From Lentilactobacillus kefiri (GTDB lineage Bacteria > Bacillota > Bacilli > Lactobacillales > Lactobacillaceae): a stretch of DNA of 64,000 bases. Positions 56,505-63,974 of this stretch are shown here, piece after piece. A program made the translations under genes and the position numbers. Every line of letters starts with the position of its first letter. The stretch's first letter is position 1. Location of the stretch: the NCBI RefSeq assembly GCF_007989105.1, contig NZ_BJVK01000001.1, forward strand, positions 118,749 to 182,748, given 5' to 3'. Below the pieces are notes generated by a model that did no database searches, had not been told where the DNA came from, and was given only the letters and a program-made list of their open reading frames with translations.

Positions 56505-57821
56505 ATGAATAAACCAGCGGAGTTTACAGGTTTTTTATATGATCAAGGTGACCGAATTGCTCTGTTGAAGGCCGTCCTTGATGAGCTTTCAAACCCGGAT
56601 ACGGATTTCTCAATCATCCATGTATGTGGAACCAATGGTAAAGGGTCAACTTCAGCCATGATTGCTTCAGTGTTGAAACAGTTGCATTATCGGGTGGGCA
56701 TGTTTACCAGTCCGTTCATTGGTAACGTCACTAACGGCATTCAAATTAACGGTCAAAATATTAGTTCATCGGATCGGCAGGCTGCCCTTGAAACCATTGA
56801 AAAGATTATGCAGCTGGACCGTTTTAAAGGTCAAAAGCTGTCTGAATTTGAGGCCGAATTTGTTGCATCAATGATTTACTTTTCCAGGCAAAAGGTTGAT
56901 TATGTCGTGCTTGAATGTGGCCTCGGTGGCGAACTTGATGCAACCAACGCTGTCAGCACGACCATGTATTCGATTTTCACCAAAATTGGGCTTGACCACA
57001 TTGGCATTCTTGGTGATACCATTCAAGAAATTGCCACTACCAAGTCAAAAATTATTCAGCCAAATAACGTCACCATTGTTGCGCCAAATCAAAGACCAGC
57101 TGCATTTGATGTCATTTCCAAAGAAGCTCAAAGCAAGTCGGCACATTTGATAAGTGCCCAAGAAACCAAAGTTGCGGAGTCAGACGTTACGCCTCAATCA
57201 CAATTGATTCAATTTCAACGGGGAAAAATCTCCGGTAAGTTCCAGTTCAGTCTTCAAGGAACCTATCAAATTGAAAATGTTGCGACAGTTATTACGTGGT
57301 TGCTGGATTTTGTCCAGCGGCGGCACATCGATGTGGATATTGATCGATTATTGACAGATGCATTAGCTAACATCAACGTCCCTGGTCGATTTGAAGAGTT
57401 AGTGCAGAACCCTAAGATCATTGTTGACGGTGCCCATAATTTGGATGCCATTTCTGCGTTTGTCGATACGGTTGATGCAAAATTCAATCAATTCCACAAG
57501 GTGATTATCACTGGATTCTTGAAGGACAAAGATTATACCGACTGTGTTGAATTGCTAACTCAAATTCATGACGTGAGTTTTCGGCTGACGAGTCCGGATA
57601 ATCCTAAACGGGCACTTTCAGCAAAAAGTCTTCAGGCAACTTTCAAACATTTTACGCAAGTCGATTACCCAACATTTTCCGATCCAATTTCTGCTTTAAA
57701 GGCAACTGTTCAAGAGGTTAAACATCAAAAAGACACCATCATCTTAGTGGCTGGCTCTTTTTATCTGCTAAATCCAATTCGAACATTTATAAAAGACGGG
57801 AGTTTTCAAAATGACAAATAA
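56505..57821 (+). CDS. folC: Folylpolyglutamate/dihydrofolate synthase
   Basis: Joins dihydropteroate with glutamate and extends polyglutamate tails. Mur-ligase-like: P-loop VCGTNGKGSTSAMIASVL near residue 43, VGMFTSPFI, and LECGLGGELDATNAV near 142; the second domain has VDGAHNLDAISAFVD near 304. 438 residues. TTAGGAGG precedes the ATG, 9 nt after folKE. Overlaps folP by 11 bases. Confidence 0.95.
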   Translation: MNKPAEFTGFLYDQGDRIALLKAVLDELSNPDTDFSIIHVCGTNGKGSTSAMIASVLKQLHYRVGMFTSPFIGNVTNGIQINGQNISSSDRQAALETIEKIMQLDRFKGQKLSEFEAEFVASMIYFSRQKVDYVVLECGLGGELDATNAVSTTMYSIFTKIGLDHIGILGDTIQEIATTKSKIIQPNNVTIVAPNQRPAAFDVISKEAQSKSAHLISAQETKVAESDVTPQSQLIQFQRGKISGKFQFSLQGTYQIENVATVITWLLDFVQRRHIDVDIDRLLTDALANINVPGRFEELVQNPKIIVDGAHNLDAISAFVDTVDAKFNQFHKVIITGFLKDKDYTDCVELLTQIHDVSFRLTSPDNPKRALSAKSLQATFKHFTQVDYPTFSDPISALKATVQEVKHQKDTIILVAGSFYLLNPIRTFIKDGSFQNDK

Positions 57822-58656
57822 CAAAATACATTTTACCGGCCGTGGCTTTGATTTTGATATAACGGATGACCCAATTATCTATTCAATTTTAAATTTAACT
57901 CCAGATTCGTTTTACGATGGCGGCGTTAATTCCAGTATTGATCAAGTCCTGGATCGAATTGAAACTGAGCAGCAATACGGCGCCAAAGTATTTGAACTCG
58001 GTGGTAAGTCTTCAAAACCACATTTTGACGACATTAGTCCAGCTGAAGAATGGGGTAGGGTTAAACCCTATCTGGATGCCATTCAGAAGAAGTTTCCCAA
58101 CATTGTTTTGGCGATTGATTCAAATACCAATGAAGTCATTGAAGAAGCTTTAAAATCAGGTATTCAAATTATTAATGACATTGATGGTTTTAATTCCGCA
58201 GCAAAGCTGAATTTGGTTAAAAAGTATCATCCATCGGTTGTCACAATGTTTAATGGTCGTAACTTTGATGAGCAGCCAGATACACTCGAAGAGACGATGA
58301 CTAACTTTTTCAATAAAACGATTGCTGATCTGGAGTCGGTGGGTCTTGATAAAGAAAATATTGTGATCGATCCTGGTGTTGGTTTTTCCGATGCCAATAC
58401 CCTCCAATTTGATTTGACTAAGATGCGTTACACAAAGAAAATGCAACAGTTCGCTGCACCCATTATGATTGCGATTTCTCAAAAGAGTTTTGCTAAGCGT
58501 TTGTTTAATGCTGATTCAGAACATCGGCTGATTCCAACATTGCTTTTTGAAGCTTATATGGCTCAAATTGGCGGTCGAATTATTCGAGTTCACAATGTGA
58601 AAGAAACTCAAGAATTAATTCAAACTTACAAAATATTTCAAGACATCTTAAATTAG
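57811..58656 (+). CDS. folP: Dihydropteroate synthase, divergent
   Basis: Condenses the pterin diphosphate with p-aminobenzoate. 281 residues, TIM barrel. SILNLTPDSFYDGG holds the conserved Asn29, INDIDGF and DPGVGF are kept, and RVHNV closes the barrel. Several usual pocket residues are changed: DIGGESTRPG reads as ELGGKSSKPH (residues 62-71), and the SRKSF motif is SQKSF. The frame and operon position (overlap with folC) favour a working enzyme of unusual type. No pABA genes are in the window. Confidence 0.88.
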   Translation: MTNNKIHFTGRGFDFDITDDPIIYSILNLTPDSFYDGGVNSSIDQVLDRIETEQQYGAKVFELGGKSSKPHFDDISPAEEWGRVKPYLDAIQKKFPNIVLAIDSNTNEVIEEALKSGIQIINDIDGFNSAAKLNLVKKYHPSVVTMFNGRNFDEQPDTLEETMTNFFNKTIADLESVGLDKENIVIDPGVGFSDANTLQFDLTKMRYTKKMQQFAAPIMIAISQKSFAKRLFNADSEHRLIPTLLFEAYMAQIGGRIIRVHNVKETQELIQTYKIFQDILN

Positions 58657-58684
58657 TTATCAAAATAAGGCAAAAAGGGCGAAA

Positions 58685-59203
58685 ATGACGTTTATTAATG
58701 AATTAACCACATCGATCGAGATGTTGGAAAAACAAACATATCCGTGGAGCGATTCCAGCAAACTTGACCAAATTAAAACACTGATTCAGCAAAATTCAGC
58801 GGGCTTGCGCAATCGGAAATCATCATTACATCTTTCCGCAAGTGCAATTGTCTTCAAAAATGACCAGGCCATCTTTATCCGCCACCCATATTTACACACG
58901 ATTCTTTTACCAGCGGGGCACGTGGACCCAGGTGAATTGCCGATTGAATGCGCCATTCGAGAATTTCATGAAGAAACTGGTGGGACCGTTATTCAGAACA
59001 CTGGTAAATTAATTGACGTGAATATTATTGACATTCCCGCAAATCCGCTCAAAAATGAGGGGAAACATCAACATATTGATTTTCGATATACGTTTAAGCA
59101 AGCGGATATTCAAGCGGACAACGCCGAACTGCCGGTTTTTCTCCTAATGAAAACTAGTAGCCCAACGGAGTTTCAACCGTATTTTGATTTGTTATCGGTA
59201 TAA
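58685..59203 (+). CDS. NUDIX hydrolase, possible FolQ
   Basis: 172 residues. The Nudix box is complete: G, five residues, E, seven residues, REFHEETGG (GHVDPGELPIEC then AIREFHEETGG). Located last in the folate operon, 28 bases after folP, where lactic acid bacteria may encode the pyrophosphohydrolase (FolQ) that converts dihydroneopterin triphosphate to monophosphate. That assignment is by context only; the N-terminal 50 residues are not of the usual short FolQ type. AAAGGGCG lies upstream. Confidence 0.8.
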   Translation: MTFINELTTSIEMLEKQTYPWSDSSKLDQIKTLIQQNSAGLRNRKSSLHLSASAIVFKNDQAIFIRHPYLHTILLPAGHVDPGELPIECAIREFHEETGGTVIQNTGKLIDVNIIDIPANPLKNEGKHQHIDFRYTFKQADIQADNAELPVFLLMKTSSPTEFQPYFDLLSV

Positions 59204-59246
59204 AGTTTGTTCTACGTTGTATTTTAAGAAAGTGTGAAATGAGTAG

Positions 59247-59681
59247 ATGGATAGGAATGACTTTAACATTCGGCCAATGAAGGCTGAGGATTATCCAAAT
59301 GTCTATCAATTATGGCAGCAAATGCCCAATCCGCATATTAGCGACTTGGATGATAGTTTTGACGAAATTAGTCGATTGTTGCGTTTTAATCCAGGATTTT
59401 GTTTTGTAGCAGAGACTGATGATCATCAAATCATTGGCAGTGCATTAGGTGCAACAGATGGTCGCCGTGGGACGATTTATCATTTGGTGACAGATCCGAT
59501 GATCTCGGGTACAGACTTGAAACGGACGTTGGCAAATCTGATTATAAAAAAACTAAAGGCTGTTAAAATTCATAAAATGTCTGTAACGGTTTTGGATGAT
59601 AATCAAGATGACCAATTATTTTGGAAAAGTCTGAAGTTTGTCAATCTTGATAATACGAAAAGATATGACAAAATTATTTAG
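59247..59681 (+). CDS. GNAT family N-acetyltransferase
   Basis: 144 residues. FNIRPMKAEDYPNVYQLWQQ opens the GNAT fold; CFVAETDDHQIIGSALGATDGRRGTIYHLV shows strands 3-4; the acetyl-CoA loop (usually Q/RxxGxG/A) is poorly conserved around LKRTLANLIIKKL. SVTVLDDNQDDQLFWKSLKFVNLDNT is the C-terminal half. The substrate is unknown. Weak binding site (GAGTAG). It is the last gene before the gene-free terminus stretch. Confidence 0.78.
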   Translation: MDRNDFNIRPMKAEDYPNVYQLWQQMPNPHISDLDDSFDEISRLLRFNPGFCFVAETDDHQIIGSALGATDGRRGTIYHLVTDPMISGTDLKRTLANLIIKKLKAVKIHKMSVTVLDDNQDDQLFWKSLKFVNLDNTKRYDKII

Positions 59682-59742
59682 TGATGTCGACTGTCCGAGT
59701 GGGGAATCTGGATATTGGAAGTCAAACTTTAAAACAGTTTCT

Positions 59743-59770
59743 ACTTTACATAATATATATTATACGAAGT
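59743..59770 (-). other. dif: dif-like chromosome dimer resolution site
   Basis: Read on the minus strand: arm ACTTCGTATAA, centre TATATA, arm TTATGTAAAGT. It differs from the Bacillus subtilis dif sequence I recall at 3 of 28 positions and from the Staphylococcus aureus one at 2. The two arms are imperfect inverted repeats as Xer sites require. It sits in a gene-free interval where the flanking genes point toward it from both sides and 0.8 kb from xerS. Confidence rests on the match and context; binding is untested. Confidence 0.8.
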
Positions 59771-59774
59771 AGTG

Positions 59775-59837
59775 AAAAAAGAAAGAAATGACGGGAAATC
59801 TCAAATTTGAGACTGACGACCGGTTTCTTTCTTTTTT
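59775..59837. terminator. Bidirectional terminator after the GNAT gene
   Basis: 14-bp A/G-T/C outer stem AAAAAAGAAAGAAA / TTTCTTTCTTTTTT enclosing a perfect 14-bp palindrome TCTCAAATTTGAGA at 59799-59812. It lies five bases beyond the dif-like site. Confidence 0.75.
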
Positions 59838-60478
59838 GTTAATTTCCATTTAAATTGTTTCCAGAATCATTATTGCTCATTATGTTGATTCAGGTTCGAA
59901 TCCACGATTGGTAATTGTTGGCCTTTACTTTGCAACTATGGCGCAGAATGCGTTTCTCAAACGTCGATATTTCCTTGTGCTTAGACCTTTGCGGATCACT
60001 GATTCGTTTTGTCCGTTTTGACTTTATACATCACACGAGTACTTGTTCCAAAACTGACTTTGGGTATTTTCTACTGATGAACTTTTGGCAGTTAAATATG
60101 TGATATGTGTTGGACGTATTTTTTACTGAGCACGTTTTGTCGATTATTCATCTGCAGTCGTCAGCATTGGCATTTAATCATTGGTATTAGTTAAGCACGG
60201 ATTTTATATGTAACGATACTACAAGTTTGGAACTTTGCCTGGTTGGCGTTGTGTGTCATTCTTAACGAGTATTCCGCAACTGTGTCTTTGATTCCTCGAT
60301 CAAGCACTGGGACCGACAGCAATGGTATCGTATTGCACATTTCCTTAATTTCATATCCGAAGCTGCACAGCCATCTAAAATCCTGATGTGCTCAGCCAAC
60401 GTCGATGCTGCTGCATGCTGATCTACTGGAACCTGCCTAAAAGTTCTAATCTGTTAACCCATTATTTTATGCTATACT

Positions 60479-60510
60479 TAACTTAATAAAATATACGTTT
60501 TATTAAGTTA
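60479..60510. repeat. Perfect inverted repeat upstream of xerS
   Basis: Arms TAACTTAATAAAA (60479-60491) and TTTTATTAAGTTA (60498-60510), 13 bp each without mismatch, around the 6-bp centre TATACG. Size and symmetry match tyrosine recombinase crossover sites; it lies 69 bp before xerS, the place of difSL in streptococci, though the sequence is not difSL-like. An autoregulatory operator is the main alternative, as a TATACT box directly abuts it. Confidence 0.6.
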
Positions 60511-60578
60511 TACATATAAAAATCTTGAAGCCCTACCAAAATTTGGTATTTTAGCGTTTGCTTAAGGAGTTATTATTT

Positions 60579-61673
60579 ATGAATAATCAACAATATCTCA
60601 AACACAATGAACAGCTTCTCCAAACTTTGCCCAGCTATATCAATGAATATTACTTGGACAAGTCAACCGTTCCTTTATCCCCTGCCACTTTGTATCAATA
60701 TCTCAACGAATTCCACCGTTTCTTAACTTGGACAGTTGATGTTGGAATTGCTGATGTCAGTGACATAAAGGATGTTTCCCTGTCGACTTTGGAGCATTTC
60801 AAAAAGCAGGATATGGAGCTTTATAAGTCTTATTTACTCAATCGTGGTAAGCAAACCGCTGCCAACCCTCAGGGAACCATTTCACATCGGACGGTGAATC
60901 GGTCATTAAATGCACTTTCAGCTCTCTTTCGGTATCTTACTGAGGAGACTGAAAACGCGGACGGTGAGCCCTATTTTTATCGAAATGTCATGAAAAAGAT
61001 TGCCTTAGTTTCGGATAATGAGACCTATCAAACGCGTGCTAGGAACATCAAAGATCAACTGATGCTCGGCGATGCGGATATCAAATATGTCGAATTTATC
61101 AAAAATGATTATCCAAATTCGATTACCAATAAGCGCACGCTTGTTCTATATAAACGTGACTGTGAACGTGATGTTGCCATCAATGCGTTAATGCTGGGAA
61201 CCGGAATCCGAGTCTCTGAGTTAACGAACGCGAATCTGAAAGACTTAAACCTGCATAAAGCGACCATTTCCGTTCGACGTAAAGGCGGCAAGCATGATTC
61301 TGTGCCAATTGCCGGTTGGGTTATTTCTTATTTACAGGATTATCTGAAAATTCGCAAGCAGCGTTATCTAGCCACAAAGGACACCCCTGCCCTCTTTTTA
61401 ACGAAAGGGGCTACTTCCCCAAGACGCATTTCAACGGCAACCGTGGAGCTGCTGGTGGCCAAATACTCGCAGGCATTTAACCATGTCAGGATTACACCCC
61501 ATAAATTGAGACATACTTTGGCATCAAAATTATATTTGGAAACCAACAACGAACATTTGGTGGCCACTCAGCTTGGCCAAAGTTCGACCAAAGCGACAGG
61601 CTTGTATACACATATTATTGATACAAAACAGCGAAAAGCTCTCGATGAACTCCACAAGCCACGAAAACATTAG
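60579..61673 (+). CDS. xerS: Tyrosine recombinase XerS
   Basis: 364 residues, the long single-protein Xer of streptococci and some lactobacilli. The N-terminal SAM-like domain has LSTLEHFKKQDMELYKSYL; SALFRYLTEETENADGEPYF and YRNVMKKI are XerS-specific. Catalytic residues: Arg211 (GTGIRVSEL), the beta-hairpin Lys (RRKGGKHD), His308 and Arg311 (TPHKLRHTLA) and the nucleophile Tyr343 (GLYTHI). The usual His of LGH is Gln334 (LGQSST). The ATG 60579 has AAGGAG 9 nt upstream. No phage genes are near, so chromosome dimer resolution is the likely role. Confidence 0.9.
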   Translation: MNNQQYLKHNEQLLQTLPSYINEYYLDKSTVPLSPATLYQYLNEFHRFLTWTVDVGIADVSDIKDVSLSTLEHFKKQDMELYKSYLLNRGKQTAANPQGTISHRTVNRSLNALSALFRYLTEETENADGEPYFYRNVMKKIALVSDNETYQTRARNIKDQLMLGDADIKYVEFIKNDYPNSITNKRTLVLYKRDCERDVAINALMLGTGIRVSELTNANLKDLNLHKATISVRRKGGKHDSVPIAGWVISYLQDYLKIRKQRYLATKDTPALFLTKGATSPRRISTATVELLVAKYSQAFNHVRITPHKLRHTLASKLYLETNNEHLVATQLGQSSTKATGLYTHIIDTKQRKALDELHKPRKH

Positions 61674-61691
61674 ATTTTAAGTTAGACAGAC

Positions 61692-61737
61692 AAAAACCGC
61701 TCCTTTCAGATTGTTGAAAGAAGTGGTTTATTTTTTT
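61692..61737. terminator. Bidirectional terminator between xerS and mutY
   Basis: Stem AAACCGCTCCTTTC / GAAAGAAGTGGTTT with one A-C and one G-T or similar weak pair, 8-nt loop, T run on the plus side and A run before it. It overlaps the mutY stop codon. Confidence 0.8.
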
Positions 61738-62843
61738 GCGATTGCTTTTTGATACGCCTGCCACATTTTTAACTGAACCTTTGGAAAGGCAATATCATTG
61801 AAATGATCAATCTGAATCCATTTACCAGGAAAGTAGCTGAGATCTGAATCGGCTGGTAAGCTTCCTCTCAACAAGGTAATGTGCCATTGCTGATGAGTGA
61901 AAGTATGAATGACGGGTTTGGCCGGCAACTGATGAAGATGGACCGGCAATCGATCCTCAGTGCTCATTTGTTCTTCAACTCGATGAATCAGAACTTCTTG
62001 TGAGTCTGATTTATCCTTAATTAAGTCATGTTGGTCAAACATCGGAAACATCAAGAAATTGGCAAGAATGCCGGTTGACGGGCGTTTGTCAAATAAAATC
62101 TGGTTGTCCGCGTGTAACACTAAGGCAAAGAAATCATGGCGGACTGGCCGCTTTTTCTTCGTTTTGACAGGAAATTGATCTTCAATGCCGTCAAGATAGG
62201 CCTGGTTAAATTCTTTTACCGGGGAATGACTCGAATCATAGTTTGCAGCCGACATGTAGCTGGTACCCAAATCCATAATGGCTTGATTAAAATCACCTGG
62301 TCGATCCTTTGAAATGATCTGATCGACCACATTTTCAAAGACTTTTCTTGTTTGGGGTTTGGCAACATCATCGTCAATTTCCAGTAATCTGGAAAAGACT
62401 CGAAAGGCATTCCCATCAATGGCTGCCACCGGCTGGTTAAACGCGATACTTGCTATGGCGCCGGCAGTGTATGGGCCAACACCACTGAGTTCTTGGAGGC
62501 CCTTAACAGTCGTTGGCCATTGACCATGATAATCCGTCACAATTTGGCGAGCGGCCTTTTGTAAGTTTCTGGCACGAGAATAGTATCCCAGGCCTTCCCA
62601 AGCTTTCATCAAATGGGCTTCGTCGGCATCTGCCAGTGCCTGAACGGTGGGGAATTCTTTCATAAACCTCAGATAGTATGGAATAACGGTCTGCACCTGA
62701 GTTTGTTGCAGCATAATCTCTGAGACCCAGACGTGATATGGATCATGATCCTTACGCCAAGGCAGATCCCGTTTATGTTGGTCATACCAGTTGAGTAAAG
62801 TTTTTTGAAATGCCGTGATCGTCTCTTGGGACCATTCAATCAC
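61728..62843 (-). CDS. mutY: A/G-specific adenine glycosylase MutY, without iron-sulfur ligands
   Basis: Removes A mispaired with 8-oxoG. 371 residues. The HhH-GPD core is intact: Glu42 in VSEIMLQQTQV, LSGVGPYTAGAIASIAFNQ, and the catalytic Asp143 in AAIDGNAFRV. The C-terminal Nudix-like 8-oxoG domain begins near residue 232. The four Cys that hold the 4Fe-4S cluster (pattern C-6-C-2-C-5-C) are replaced by Met197, Ser204, Ser207 and Asn213. Clusterless MutY proteins are known from lactobacilli. The start codon is GTG, eight bases after GGAGGG. Confidence 0.94.
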   Translation of the reverse strand: MIEWSQETITAFQKTLLNWYDQHKRDLPWRKDHDPYHVWVSEIMLQQTQVQTVIPYYLRFMKEFPTVQALADADEAHLMKAWEGLGYYSRARNLQKAARQIVTDYHGQWPTTVKGLQELSGVGPYTAGAIASIAFNQPVAAIDGNAFRVFSRLLEIDDDVAKPQTRKVFENVVDQIISKDRPGDFNQAIMDLGTSYMSAANYDSSHSPVKEFNQAYLDGIEDQFPVKTKKKRPVRHDFFALVLHADNQILFDKRPSTGILANFLMFPMFDQHDLIKDKSDSQEVLIHRVEEQMSTEDRLPVHLHQLPAKPVIHTFTHQQWHITLLRGSLPADSDLSYFPGKWIQIDHFNDIAFPKVQLKMWQAYQKAIAKK

Positions 62844-62881
62844 TTGTAATTCCCTCCATTAATAAAAATCAATGACGCACA

Positions 62882-62924
62882 AAAACAGCAAGCACCACCA
62901 TTCATAAGTGTAACTTGCTGCTTA
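62882..62924 (-). terminator. Terminator after msrB-msrA
   Basis: Stem CAGCAAG (62886-62892) / CTTGCTG (62914-62920); on the minus strand the 3' arm is followed by a TTTTTG tract. Confidence 0.75.
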
Positions 62925-62928
62925 GATC

Positions 62929-63450
62929 TTAATGCTTTTGCCAGTTTTGTTTAATGAATTTTTCTCGGCCACCCATTTCTTCCATTTGGAATCTTAGTGG
63001 GTTCTTTTTGTAGAATTCCTGGTGTTCTTCTTCAGCCGGGTAGAATGGCTTGGCATCTTCGATTTGAGTGACAATTGGGCTGTCAAACTGTTCGCTTTCT
63101 GCCAACGCTTTTTTAGAGGCTTCAGCAATTTTGCGCTGTTCGTCATCTTTGACAAAGATAACTGGGCGGTAATTGTCACCACGATCTTGGAATTGACCCA
63201 TTGCATCCGTGGGATCAGTTTGATGCCAGTAAATTTCAACCAGTTGCTTATAACTGATCACTTCAGGATCAAAATAAATTTTAACTGCTTCTGTGTGTCC
63301 GGTCGTATGGCTGGATACTTGTTCATAAGTCGGGTTTGGAACATGGCCGCCGGTATATCCGGAAACAACTTTGTTGATCCCAGGCATGGTATCAAACGGC
63401 TTTACCATGCACCAAAAACATCCACCTGCAAAAATTGCTGTATCTTCCAT
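62929..63450 (-). CDS. msrA: Peptide methionine-S-sulfoxide reductase MsrA
   Basis: Repairs Met-S-sulfoxide in proteins. The GCFWC motif ([15 protein letters not shown]) at residues 10-14 has the catalytic Cys; [27 protein letters not shown] is seen in parts as [15 protein letters not shown] and GHTEAV; DYRPVIF-like NYRPVIF near 96 also fits. 173 residues. ATG 63450 is chosen since TGAGG lies 8 nt upstream; a GTG 9 nt earlier overlaps that site. It lies 20 bases downstream of msrB in one operon. Confidence 0.96.
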   Translation of the reverse strand: MEDTAIFAGGCFWCMVKPFDTMPGINKVVSGYTGGHVPNPTYEQVSSHTTGHTEAVKIYFDPEVISYKQLVEIYWHQTDPTDAMGQFQDRGDNYRPVIFVKDDEQRKIAEASKKALAESEQFDSPIVTQIEDAKPFYPAEEEHQEFYKKNPLRFQMEEMGGREKFIKQNWQKH

Positions 63451-63470
63451 CCATTGCACCTCAATTTCAT

Positions 63471-63899
63471 TTATTCAAATAATTGTTTATATTCACTGTA
63501 TCCCTTAGCATCCAATTCGGCAACCGGAATAAATTTCAAAGCTGCTGAATTGATACAAAATCTGTGACCGCCGGCATCTTTGGGACCGTCCGGAAAGACG
63601 TGGCCAAGATGTGAACCGGACTCCTTACCTTGAACTTCTTCACGGATCATGCCATGAGACATATCCAAATGATTGTCAATGTGGGACTTATCAATCGGTT
63701 TCGTAAATGACGGCCATCCACAACCGGCATCATATTTATCAGTTGATGAAAATAGCGGTTCTCCGCTCACAACATCAACGTAAATGCCTTCCTGGTAAAA
63801 GTCATCATACTCACCACTAAACGGTGCCTCAGTACCCTTATTTTGCGTTACGGCATATTGTTCGGGCGTCAATCTGCTCTTAAGGTCTTCTTTGTTCAT
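63471..63899 (-). CDS. msrB: Peptide methionine-R-sulfoxide reductase MsrB, zinc-free type
   Basis: Repairs Met-R-sulfoxide. 142 residues. [25 protein letters not shown] and the catalytic Cys in RFCINSAAL are present. The usual zinc-binding CxxC pairs are absent ([13 protein letters not shown] where YxCxxC is common), as in the zinc-free subgroup. ATG 63899 follows GGAGGG, so upstream in-frame starts are not used. First gene of the msrB-msrA transcript; an inverted repeat lies in its promoter. Confidence 0.96.
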   Translation of the reverse strand: MNKEDLKSRLTPEQYAVTQNKGTEAPFSGEYDDFYQEGIYVDVVSGEPLFSSTDKYDAGCGWPSFTKPIDKSHIDNHLDMSHGMIREEVQGKESGSHLGHVFPDGPKDAGGHRFCINSAALKFIPVAELDAKGYSEYKQLFE

Positions 63900-63918
63900 T
63901 ATAGCCCTCCATCCTGAA

Positions 63919-63936
63919 TAGATTGTGTACAATCTA
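63919..63936. promoter_or_regulatory. Inverted repeat, probable operator of msrB-msrA
   Basis: TAGATTG (63919-63925) and CAATCTA (63930-63936) around TGTA: perfect 7-bp arms. It covers about +3 to +20 of the predicted transcript, a typical repressor position. The size fits a MarR/OhrR-type dimer; the protein is not identified. Confidence 0.5.
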
Positions 63937-63945
63937 ACTGTTTTC

Positions 63946-63974
63946 ATTATACGGGGCACTCTGATCAAAGTAAA
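63946..63974 (-). promoter_or_regulatory. msrB promoter
   Basis: Minus strand: -35 TTTACT (63969-63974), 17-bp spacer, perfect -10 TATAAT (63946-63951). Confidence 0.65.

Larger units (their letters stand above)
59682..60578. other. Gene-free interval of about 0.9 kb
   Basis: No credible coding frame on either strand; the longest open stretches are about 60 codons with no ribosome binding site or recognisable product. It holds a dif-like site (59743-59770), a strong hairpin (59775-59837), a perfect 13-bp inverted repeat (60479-60510) and a TATACT element (60473-60478). The interior, 59860-60440, shows nothing recognisable and reads like decayed sequence. Confidence 0.75.

Noticed and set aside
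59893..59903. tRNA T-loop remnant (GGTTCGAATCC)
   Set aside because: Only two pairs of the T stem can form, and no acceptor, anticodon or CCA region is found; likely chance.
59915..60103. 62-codon open frame in the terminus interval
   Set aside because: No ribosome binding site, no recognisable product and biased residue content typical of random AT-rich DNA.
60579..61673. Prophage or integrative element integrase
   Set aside because: The protein matches XerS over its length and no phage, transfer or attachment features flank it.
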